From assembly GCF_026239695.1 (NCBI RefSeq), contig NZ_JAPIVS010000007.1, positions 186,001 to 250,000 on the forward strand: DNA of 64,000 bases, given 5' to 3'. The DNA is from Pedobacter sp. MC2016-15. Its GTDB lineage: Bacteria > Bacteroidota > Bacteroidia > Sphingobacteriales > Sphingobacteriaceae. Under the pieces are notes generated by a model that was not told the origin of the DNA, made no database searches, and saw nothing but the letters and a program-made list of their open reading frames with translations. Made by a program: the position numbers and the translations under genes. How positions within the stretch are numbered: the first letter of the stretch is position 1; each line of letters begins with the position of its first letter. Positions 1 through 7,094 of the stretch are shown here, piece by piece.

Positions 1-577
1 TGGTTGGAGTAATATATACGCCGACAGATATGGAACGCAAACCAATTTTACCGCTGAAAGGAGCGATGATCGATGTTTTTGCCAGTTGTGCCCTGATCAG
101 CTGGCCCTGTGCTTTCAGCGATTTCAGGTCGGCCAGGGAAGCATCATATTCTTCCTGACTGATAGCGCCTTTGGCGAGCAGCTGTTTCGCACGGTTTTCA
201 TTGCTGGCAGATAAATTTTGTTTGGTCAGTGCCTCCTGCAGCTGTGCCTGTATATCGCGGTCATTAATTTTTACCAGTACACTTCCCTTACTGACATTGC
301 TGCCCTCTTTGAAAAATATGCCTGTAACCAAACCTGAAACTTCACTTTGAAGTGATACAGATTCATTGGCTTCAATAGTTCCGGTAACATCCAGGTTGTT
401 GGCAAAAGACGCAGGTTTGATAACGATGCCGTTTACCGCAAAACTTTGTGTTTTACCACCTTTAGCACCAGCTCCGGCACCCGATCCCTCCATCTTCTTA
501 TTGGTAGTAATACGGTGATAAACAAGGTAAACAATCCCTGCAAAAAGTAGGGCATAGACAAGGTATTTCAGTTTCAT
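1..577 (-). CDS. RND efflux periplasmic adaptor (HlyD/MFP family), 3' part outside window
   Basis: The reading frame opens at the ATG complementary to 575-577 and stays open through position 1, giving about 192 residues of an unfinished protein. It begins MKLKYLVYALLFAGIVYLVYH, a single N-terminal membrane anchor, followed by a Gly/Ala/Lys-rich linker. A biotinyl-lipoyl-like half (VTGTIEANESVSLQSEVSG, then FFKEGSNVSKGSVLVKI), an alpha-hairpin rich in Gln/Leu/Ala and the second lipoyl half (APFSGKIGLRSISVG) follow. This is the usual order in membrane fusion proteins that link an inner-membrane RND pump to a TolC channel. The pump gene presumably lies beyond position 1. A -7-like element on the minus strand (614-607, TATTTTTG) lies 30 nt upstream of the start, without a clear -33 TTG. 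The family call is firm; the transported substrate is unknown. Confidence 0.85.
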   Translation of the reverse strand, partial: MKLKYLVYALLFAGIVYLVYHRITTNKKMEGSGAGAGAKGGKTQSFAVNGIVIKPASFANNLDVTGTIEANESVSLQSEVSGLVTGIFFKEGSNVSKGSVLVKINDRDIQAQLQEALTKQNLSASNENRAKQLLAKGAISQEEYDASLADLKSLKAQGQLIRAQLAKTSIIAPFSGKIGLRSISVGVYITPT

Positions 578-698
578 ATGTGGTTAAGGGAGCGATTAAG
601 TGAAAACAAAAATATTCAAATAACTTCTCGAATGGTACTTGTATTAAGGATGTTACAGCTAATATATTATTTTAACCCTCAGCGAATGTCATATGTTT

Positions 699-706
699 TA
701 AATTTG
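699..706 (+). promoter_or_regulatory. Candidate -7 element (TAAATTTG) upstream of the M61 peptidase gene
   Basis: TAAATTTG matches the Bacteroidota -7 consensus TAnnTTTG. It ends 14 nt before the ATG at 721. No TTG occurs at the proper upstream distance, so this is a half-match only. Confidence 0.35.
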
Positions 707-720
707 CCCAAAAAATAAAT

Positions 721-2517
721 ATGAATTTCAAAAATATAGGCTTGCTGCTGCTGGCTCTCACCCTGCCTTTTCTAGCCGCAAAGTCACAGGTCAAAATTAG
801 TTACGAGGTAAGCTTTAAACAACCGCAAACACATTATGCTGATGTTGAAATGAATCTTTCAGGTCTTTCCAAACCTTATATCGATGTGAAAATGCCGGTT
901 TGGACACCAGGGTCATACCTGATCCGCGAGTTTTCAAAAAATGTGGAAGGCTTTACAGCCAGTGCCGGAGCATCTGCGCTTAAAGTAGAAAAAGTGAAAA
1001 AGAATACCTGGAGAGTATATAGCAACAGTGCGAAGTCGGTAAAAATCAATTATAGTGTTTATGCTTTTGAAGTATCTATACGCACTCCTTTTGTTGATGC
1101 CAGTCATGCTTTCCTGTCATCAACGGGAATTTTTATGTATCCTGATCAGCATCTGGCAGCATCCAGCATTGTGAAAATCGTGCCTTTTACGGGTTGGAAT
1201 AAAGTATCTACCGGTTTAGAGCCTGTAGCCGGCCAGCCTTTTACCTTTACCGCCAAAAACTTTGATATTCTTTATGACAGCCCACTCGAAGTAGGAAATC
1301 AGGAAGTTTTTGAGTTTATGGCCGCCGGTGTTAAACATACCGTTGCTATGTATGGAGGTGGAAAATACAATCCTGAGCGCTTAAAAAAGGATATGCCTAA
1401 AATTGTTGAAGAGGCTACAGCCGTATATGGAGAAAATCCAAATCAGCACTATACCTTTATTGTGCATAACCTGTCCAGGGGCAGCGGCGGACTGGAGCAT
1501 TTAAACTCTACCGTGCTGGGAGTAGGCAGGGATAGTTATGCTACAGAAGAGGGGTATCATTCTTTTTTAGGACTGGTAGCACATGAATATCACCACCTAT
1601 GGAATGTAAAACGCCTGCGTCCTGTTGCCCTGGGGCCTTTCGATTACGAGAATGAAAATTATACGACCAATCTATGGGTAGCTGAAGGATTTACCTCTTA
1701 TTATGAAAATAAATTGATGCTGCGTGCAGGTTATCTTAGTCCTGATGATTTTGCCGCCGAACTCATAGGTAAGGTTGCCAATATTATCAATACTCCAGGC
1801 GCGAAGATAGAATCAGCTGCAGCCTCCAGTTTTGACGCCTGGATAAAATATTACAGGCCTAATGAGAATTCCAATAATTCTACTGTTTCTTACTACAGTA
1901 AAGGAGAGGTAATTGGTTTGTTGCTCGATCTTGAAATTATCCAAGCTTCCAAAGCGACAAAGAGCCTCGACGATGTGATGAAAGCTATGTATCTGCAGTG
2001 TAAAGCCAGCGGTAAAGGTTATACTGATGCTGAATTTAAAGCTATGGCGGAGAAAGTAAGTGGTACCAGCATGAATGATTTCTGGGATAAATATGTCAAT
2101 GGGGTATATCCAATCGAGTATGCAAAGTATTTTGGATACGCCGGCATCAAAGTGCAGAATGAATACGAAGGTACAAATCTGCCGTACCTGGGCATCGCTG
2201 CCCGGGGGACTAATGGTCATTTGATTATCGGGGCAGTTTCACGGGATTCCGGCGCCTGGAAAGACGGACTCAATGTAGGTGATGAAATCAACAGTGTTGA
2301 TGGTGCCGAAGCTGAGCCTTCAATCGCCGGAATGTCAGTATTGCAGCAGAAAAAGGTGGGAGATGTGGTGACCTTTAAGGTGAAAAGAGACTTGCTTGAT
2401 AGGGAAATCAAAGTTACCCTGACGGCGAATCCTAACGTGCGCCTGGTGCCTTCTATGGCAGAGGGAATTACTGCAGATCAGCGAAATGTGCTGAAGAAGT
2501 GGATGGGACTCAAATAA
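721..2517 (+). CDS. M61 family (glycyl aminopeptidase-type) metallopeptidase with PDZ domain
   Basis: A 598-residue exported zinc peptidase. It starts with a signal peptide (about residues 1-22, ending AAKSQ). An M61 N-terminal beta domain follows, then the catalytic helix with HEYHH at 288-292, where H288 and H292 are expected zinc ligands and E289 the catalytic base. The third ligand is probably E322 in WVAEGFTSYYE. A C-terminal PDZ domain covers roughly 487-580 (LPYLGIAARG, then GLNVGDEINSVDG). Length and order match the M61 family. The substrate is not evident; family members remove N-terminal Gly/Ala, and the PDZ domain may bind substrate tails in the periplasm. The gene is monocistronic and ends just before a bidirectional terminator shared with the convergent gene. 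Confidence 0.9.
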   Translation: MNFKNIGLLLLALTLPFLAAKSQVKISYEVSFKQPQTHYADVEMNLSGLSKPYIDVKMPVWTPGSYLIREFSKNVEGFTASAGASALKVEKVKKNTWRVYSNSAKSVKINYSVYAFEVSIRTPFVDASHAFLSSTGIFMYPDQHLAASSIVKIVPFTGWNKVSTGLEPVAGQPFTFTAKNFDILYDSPLEVGNQEVFEFMAAGVKHTVAMYGGGKYNPERLKKDMPKIVEEATAVYGENPNQHYTFIVHNLSRGSGGLEHLNSTVLGVGRDSYATEEGYHSFLGLVAHEYHHLWNVKRLRPVALGPFDYENENYTTNLWVAEGFTSYYENKLMLRAGYLSPDDFAAELIGKVANIINTPGAKIESAAASSFDAWIKYYRPNENSNNSTVSYYSKGEVIGLLLDLEIIQASKATKSLDDVMKAMYLQCKASGKGYTDAEFKAMAEKVSGTSMNDFWDKYVNGVYPIEYAKYFGYAGIKVQNEYEGTNLPYLGIAARGTNGHLIIGAVSRDSGAWKDGLNVGDEINSVDGAEAEPSIAGMSVLQQKKVGDVVTFKVKRDLLDREIKVTLTANPNVRLVPSMAEGITADQRNVLKKWMGLK

Positions 2518-2542
2518 CCTTGGTCTGGTAAAAGATTTGATC

Positions 2543-2583
2543 AAAAAAAAGCTTGGCATCAGTAGGAGGCCAAGCTTTTTTTT
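2543..2583. terminator. Bidirectional Rho-independent terminator
   Basis: The inverted repeat GCTTGGC (2551-2557) / GCCAAGC (2569-2575) is flanked by 8 A on the left and a T run on the right, with an 11-nt loop. It sits between two convergent genes and can serve both, because the A run becomes a U run on the other strand. Confidence 0.85.
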
Positions 2584-3068
2584 TAGAAAGTGAAACGCAG
2601 TGACAGTCCCACGCCTGAAGCGTCAAAGTCAGTATCTGGAGCCAGCTGGATAGCAGGTTTCCAGTCCAGCGATAAGTTTATAGGCGCATCAGCGAATTTA
2701 TAATCCAAACCTAATACTCCGTCAACAGACAGGTAAAGATCGCTTGAGTTATATGGTCCGTATTCATATTTTACAGAACCGATACTCGCACCACCACCAT
2801 AATACCAGTTTAATCCCGGTGCATCAGTAATCGGAAGATAAACCTCGTACAAACCCGTAACTCTGAAATACTTATAATTGTTATTTGATCTGAAGTTGGC
2901 AATCAGATCCAGCATCTTGTTTTCACCAAGCGTAGTCTTAAACGTAACCCCGTTAGCAGCGCCAAAACGACCACCGATAGCATTGTCATAGCCCTGAGCT
3001 TTTGAAGTTGAATGGATTGCGAGTGTAGCGATAAACGCTAAACAAAGTATAGTAAATACTTTTTTCAT
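2583..3068 (-). CDS. Small outer-membrane beta-barrel protein
   Basis: 161 residues with a signal peptide (about 1-24, ending TSKAQG) and alternating amphipathic strands that end in LSLRFTF. The terminal Phe is the usual BAM recognition signature for outer-membrane barrels. Strand-like segments include GGRFGAANGVTFKT, KYFRVTGLYEVYLP and WYYGGGASIGSVKYEYG. The length suggests an 8-stranded barrel of the OmpX/OmpW size class, but no specific family was recognised. The stop codon overlaps the T run of the shared terminator, so the gene ends very tightly against the M61 gene. Function unknown; a structural or stress porin is a guess. Confidence 0.75.
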   Translation of the reverse strand: MKKVFTILCLAFIATLAIHSTSKAQGYDNAIGGRFGAANGVTFKTTLGENKMLDLIANFRSNNNYKYFRVTGLYEVYLPITDAPGLNWYYGGGASIGSVKYEYGPYNSSDLYLSVDGVLGLDYKFADAPINLSLDWKPAIQLAPDTDFDASGVGLSLRFTF

Positions 3069-3127
3069 ATGTTTTGATTAAGTTGTTTATGAAATTCTTG
3101 TTAACAATTATTGTGCCGTGTGTGTTA

Positions 3128-3161
3128 TTGTTTTATTACACTAAATTATTTATTAGATTTG
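3128..3161 (+). promoter_or_regulatory. Candidate promoter for the acyl-CoA synthetase gene
   Basis: TTG at 3128-3130, a 23-nt spacer, then TAGATTTG at 3154-3161, a full match to TAnnTTTG. The spacer is at the long end of the accepted range. The predicted start of transcription is near 3165, about 30 nt before the ATG at 3196. Confidence 0.5.
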
Positions 3162-3195
3162 ATTATAGCTGTTTAACCAATATAAATCTGAATGT

Positions 3196-4974
3196 ATGCC
3201 CGAAAACATAACCCGAGTATTTGATTTGCTCAAATACAGCTTGGAGAAATATCCAAAAGATGAATTCATTAGCGGCAAGATTAAAGGCGTGTGGAAGAAA
3301 TACAGCACGAAGGATTTTTGTGATACTGCAGATCAGCTCAGCAGGGGTTTGATCCGTTTAGGTGCAGTAAAAGGTGACAGGATTGCTGTCATGTCACACA
3401 ACAGACCCGAATGGAATATTACTGACTTTGCCATTACCCAGATCGGGGCATATCAGGTGCCTCTTTACCCGACATTACCGGAGCACGACATCAAATTTAT
3501 ACTGGAAAATGCCGAAGTAAGCATCCTTTTTGTTTCTGATGACGCCCTCTATCAAAAAGTGCACTCAGTATTGGAGAGTCTTGATAGGTCTGTCAAACTT
3601 TATACTTTTGAAGATATCTCGGCTGAAACTAACTGGATGGAGCTGGTAGCCGACGGTTCATCACATCAGGACATTGATCTTGAACCATACCGTGCTGCGG
3701 TGGATCCGGGAGATATACTGACATTGATCTACACTTCCGGCACCACAGGAACACCTAAGGGGGTCATGCTTACGCACAATAACCTGATTTCAAACTTTAA
3801 AGCAGGATCTATCCTGATCCCGGCAGGGGTAAAAAAAGGACTGAGCTTTTTACCTTTGTGCCATGTATATGAACGCATGATCATCTATATGTATATCTAT
3901 AAGGATGTAGCGATTTATTATGCTGAAAGTATGGAAACGATTGTGGCCGATATCCAGTTTGTTAAACCAAATATATTCTGTACCGTTCCCCGTCTGCTCG
4001 AAAAAGTTTATGATAAAATCATAGAGAAGGGCAAGGCCCTTACCGGAATAAAGAAACGCCTCTTCTTTTGGGCACTGGAACTGGGAGAGCAGTATGAAGT
4101 GAATAAGGACTGGTTTTATCAGTTTAAACTAGGTATTGCCAGAAAACTGGTGTTCTCAAAATGGAGGGAAGCCCTGGGTGGTGAGGTTGTTGTTATCGTC
4201 TCAGGGGGCGCCGCATTGAGCCCGCGCTTAAACCGGATCTTCTGGGCTGCCGGTTTGTTTGTAGCGGAGGGCTATGGACTAACAGAAACCTCTCCGGTGA
4301 TCAGCTCCAACTGCCTTGAAAGGATGATGTTTGGCACCGTTGGGCATCCGCTTAAAGATGTGGAAATAAAGATTGCAGCTGATGGAGAAGTGATTACCCG
4401 CGGACCGCATGTGATGAAGGGCTATTATAAGCGGGACGATCTAACAGCAGAAGCTATTGATGCAGATGGTTGGTTCCACACCGGCGATATTGGTGAGCTG
4501 GTAGGGGATGGTTTTCTGAAGATCACTGACCGTAAGAAAGAGATCTTCAAAACCGCTGGCGGCAAGTATATCGCACCGCAGCTACTTGAAAATAAATATA
4601 AAGAATCTACACTGATAGAACAGATCATGGTGCTCGGCGAAAACCGCAAGTTCCCATCGGCACTGATCGTCCCTAATTTTGCAGTGCTGAAAATATGGTG
4701 CGAAAATAAAGGTATCCCATACATCAGCAACGAAGAGATTGTCAAAGATCCACAAGTGCTGGAGAAGTTTAACCAGGAGATCATCAATGGCTCTGTAGAA
4801 TTTGGCAAATGGGAGCAGGTAAAACGCTTTGCCCTGCTTGCTAAAGAATGGAGTATTGAAGGCGGCGAGTTTAGTCCAAAACTGAGCCTTAAACGGAAGG
4901 TAATCCTTGAAAAGAATAAGGAGCTGATAGAGAAGATGTACAAGGATGCCGAAGATTATAAAGGCGTACACTGA
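3196..4974 (+). CDS. fadD: Long-chain fatty acid--CoA ligase (AMP-forming)
   Basis: 592 residues, an ANL-superfamily enzyme that activates long-chain fatty acids to acyl-CoA via acyl-AMP. The P-loop YTSGTTGTPKG lies at 179-189. The A5-type motif GYGLTETSPVISSN, the A8-type motif WFHTGDIGELVGDGFLKITDRKK and a C-terminal catalytic Lys region are present. The insertion-rich length and the linker FKTAGGKYIAPQ are typical of the long-chain FAA1/FadD15-like group rather than short acetyl-CoA synthetases. It is cytosolic or peripheral on the membrane. It stands alone but 2.1 kb upstream of a beta-oxidation operon, for which it would supply substrate. No truncation seen. The symbol is functional rather than based on orthology. 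Confidence 0.9.
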   Translation: MPENITRVFDLLKYSLEKYPKDEFISGKIKGVWKKYSTKDFCDTADQLSRGLIRLGAVKGDRIAVMSHNRPEWNITDFAITQIGAYQVPLYPTLPEHDIKFILENAEVSILFVSDDALYQKVHSVLESLDRSVKLYTFEDISAETNWMELVADGSSHQDIDLEPYRAAVDPGDILTLIYTSGTTGTPKGVMLTHNNLISNFKAGSILIPAGVKKGLSFLPLCHVYERMIIYMYIYKDVAIYYAESMETIVADIQFVKPNIFCTVPRLLEKVYDKIIEKGKALTGIKKRLFFWALELGEQYEVNKDWFYQFKLGIARKLVFSKWREALGGEVVVIVSGGAALSPRLNRIFWAAGLFVAEGYGLTETSPVISSNCLERMMFGTVGHPLKDVEIKIAADGEVITRGPHVMKGYYKRDDLTAEAIDADGWFHTGDIGELVGDGFLKITDRKKEIFKTAGGKYIAPQLLENKYKESTLIEQIMVLGENRKFPSALIVPNFAVLKIWCENKGIPYISNEEIVKDPQVLEKFNQEIINGSVEFGKWEQVKRFALLAKEWSIEGGEFSPKLSLKRKVILEKNKELIEKMYKDAEDYKGVH

Positions 4975-5181
4975 CAGAAGCTGAGCCTGCCAGTGCCAGA
5001 GTATATGATGTCTCTCTGTCTATCATAACGATCATGTTACAATGATTACATTCGTAATTTGAACTACAGTTTAATGTGTAAATAACCCTAAGAAGGGCTT
5101 TAAAGGCGTATTTTTTAACTTGGTACAGATATTGCATCGCAAGAGCAAATACGGGAACCAAATTAACATTAGACTCATATT

Positions 5182-6516
5182 ATGAAACAACAATTATTTA
5201 AATGTCTGCCGGTAGCTTTAGCTGCCCTATTTGTTGGTGGTGCTGCGCAAGCGCAAACACAAACACCAGCAAGTACTTCAGCGACTCAGGAGTTCAGTAC
5301 CTGGTCGATCGGTGTAAACGCCGGTGTACTTTCACCTCTTTCACCTCTTGGTGGTAAGAACGATTTTTCTAACTGGAAGTCAAGCTTTGGCTACGGCTTA
5401 TCAATTAAAAAACAATTTACGCCATACTTCGCCCTGAAACTGGACGGAATCAGAGGTAAATTAAAAGGAGATAACTCTGAACCTTATGAAAGTGGTCAAA
5501 CGGTAACAGGCGGAAATTCTGCTTATGAAACAGACCTTTCTTATGCAGCTACATTAAGCGCACAGGTGAATATGTTTAACATTGATATGTTCCGCAAACA
5601 GGATGTGCTGCAATTATATCTATCTGCAGGTGCTGGTTTAGCTGGTTATAAACCAACTGTTACTGATGCCGCTGGGGCAACAACTGATTTCGCAGGTGGT
5701 AAATCTATCAGCGAACTGGTAATCCCAGTTGGATTAGGTGCTAAATTCAGAGTTTCTGAGAAAATCAATTTTGACCTGGGATGGTCAGTGTATTTTGTTG
5801 ATGGTGATAACCTGGATGGTACTTACCGCAACAATAACAGTGATAAATTCAACTATGCACACGCAGGTTTAGAGTTTGCGCTGGGTAAAGGAAAACAATT
5901 GGCATATCACAATCCGGTAGCAGCTACGTATGACGAAGCTGTTGCGGCTAAACAACTGGCGGGTTCACTGAAAAGTGACCTGGATAACCAAAAAGCTGAA
6001 AATGCTAAGCTCAGATCTGAAATGGACGACCTGCTGAAAGATTCAGATGGTGACGGGGTTGCAGATAAATTGGATAAATGCCCGGGTACACCAGGAAATA
6101 CTGTTGTTGATGGTGCAGGGTGTCCTTTAGTAACTCCTAAACCAGTAGAGAAAGTAATCATTACTGAAGAGGATCGTCGTGTGGTTAGAGATGCGATTAA
6201 AAACTTAGAGTTTGATTTAGGTAAAGCTACCATCAGATCTAAATCGTTCCCTACTTTAAACCGTGTTGCTAATCTATTGGTAACTAAAAACTTTAGCCTG
6301 AAATTAGCTGGTCATACAGATAACACTGGTTCTGCAGCGCTGAACATGAGATTATCTAAAGAAAGAGCTGAGTCAGTTAAAGCTTACCTGGTTTCTCAGG
6401 GTGTAAATGCATCTAGAGTTGAAGCCACAGGTTACGGCTTGACACAACCAATTGCAACCAATAAAACTGCAGCTGGACGTCAGAAAAACAGACGTGTAGA
6501 GTTTACTTTATACTAG
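5182..6516 (+). CDS. OmpA family outer-membrane protein with TSP3 repeat
   Basis: 444 residues: a signal peptide (to about residue 24, AQAQT), an N-terminal eight-strand-type barrel (about 35-235), and a charged helical linker (QLAGSLKSDLDNQKAENAKL). A calcium-binding thrombospondin-3-type repeat follows (DSDGDGVADKLDKCPGTP, from residue 287), then a C-terminal OmpA peptidoglycan-binding domain (about 330-444) with LAGHTDNTGSAALNMRLSKE and the conserved RRVEF near the end. The protein is expected to tie the outer membrane to peptidoglycan. The T/A-rich codon choice and strong downstream terminator fit a highly expressed structural protein. The 207-nt region upstream holds no gene that I can support. 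Confidence 0.92.
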   Translation: MKQQLFKCLPVALAALFVGGAAQAQTQTPASTSATQEFSTWSIGVNAGVLSPLSPLGGKNDFSNWKSSFGYGLSIKKQFTPYFALKLDGIRGKLKGDNSEPYESGQTVTGGNSAYETDLSYAATLSAQVNMFNIDMFRKQDVLQLYLSAGAGLAGYKPTVTDAAGATTDFAGGKSISELVIPVGLGAKFRVSEKINFDLGWSVYFVDGDNLDGTYRNNNSDKFNYAHAGLEFALGKGKQLAYHNPVAATYDEAVAAKQLAGSLKSDLDNQKAENAKLRSEMDDLLKDSDGDGVADKLDKCPGTPGNTVVDGAGCPLVTPKPVEKVIITEEDRRVVRDAIKNLEFDLGKATIRSKSFPTLNRVANLLVTKNFSLKLAGHTDNTGSAALNMRLSKERAESVKAYLVSQGVNASRVEATGYGLTQPIATNKTAAGRQKNRRVEFTLY

Positions 6517-6531
6517 TAGATAAATAGCTTG

Positions 6532-6570
6532 AAAAAGCCGCCGGGGTTTGTCCCCGGCGGCTTTTTTTTT
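6532..6570 (+). terminator. Strong Rho-independent terminator after the OmpA gene
   Basis: A 10-bp GC-rich stem, GCCGCCGGGG (6537-6546) with CCCCGGCGGC (6552-6561), loop TTTGT, followed by nine T. It is preceded by an A run that pairs with the T run. Confidence 0.95.
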
Positions 6571-6583
6571 GCTGTTTTTTTTC

Positions 6584-6614
6584 TTGCATCCAAACATATT
6601 ATTAATTAGCTTTG
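6584..6614 (+). promoter_or_regulatory. Promoter of the MarR/beta-oxidation operon
   Basis: TTG at 6584-6586, a 20-nt spacer and TAGCTTTG at 6607-6614, a full match to the Bacteroidota consensus. Transcription should start near 6618-6620. This excludes the in-frame TTG at 6612 as the MarR start and favours the ATG at 6636. Confidence 0.7.
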
Positions 6615-6635
6615 TTATGCAAGCATAGTATTTTA

Positions 6636-7094
6636 ATGAGACACGAAGAAACTATTGATTATTTATTGAAGGTTGTTTGGCAGAACATGTCGAACACCTA
6701 TAACCAGATTGCTTCCGGATTTGGGATTACCCAGGCTATTGGATATGTGCTGATTAACATTGACAAAGAAGGTACAGCTGTTACCCAGCTGGCAGGTCTT
6801 CTGGGGGTTAAAGCCACCAGCTTGTCGCGCATCCTGAACAGTATGGAAGAGAGTGGTCTCATCTACAGGGCTGCCGTTCCATCCAACAAAAGATCAGTAA
6901 GGGTATTCCTTACGGAATATGGTACAGAGAAGCGGCAACTGGCTAAAGGCGTAGTCAGGTCGTTCAACGAATACCTCAACAGTAACCTCAGTGTCCAGGA
7001 AAAAGAGGCTGTAGTGAAAACGCTGCAAAAATTGAATCAACTTACTTTAGCATATACAGTAACTACAGAAAATGATGAACAAAAAGATAAATAA
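6636..7094 (+). CDS. MarR family transcriptional regulator of the beta-oxidation operon
   Basis: 152 residues from the ATG at 6636. An in-frame TTG at 6612 would add eight residues but lies inside the promoter -7 element, so it is rejected. The winged helix spans about 25-105: TAVTQLAGLLGVKATSLSRI is the helix-turn-helix and NKRSVRVFLTEYGTE the wing. Flanking helices would form the dimer interface. The gene overlaps the next one by 23 nt, so the regulator is co-transcribed and probably translationally coupled with the fatty-acid oxidation enzymes. By analogy with other MarR proteins it may respond to an acyl-CoA or fatty acid and repress its own operon; this is inferred from position only. 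Confidence 0.85.
   Translation: MRHEETIDYLLKVVWQNMSNTYNQIASGFGITQAIGYVLINIDKEGTAVTQLAGLLGVKATSLSRILNSMEESGLIYRAAVPSNKRSVRVFLTEYGTEKRQLAKGVVRSFNEYLNSNLSVQEKEAVVKTLQKLNQLTLAYTVTTENDEQKDK

Noticed and set aside
4975..5181. Small minus-strand frame (4889-5161) upstream of the OmpA gene
   Set aside because: No start context or family motif, and it overlaps the end of the acyl-CoA synthetase gene. I see nothing else in this gap.
6612..6635. TTG start of the MarR gene
   Set aside because: The TTG overlaps the promoter -7 element, so it would not be on the transcript. The ATG at 6636 is used instead.
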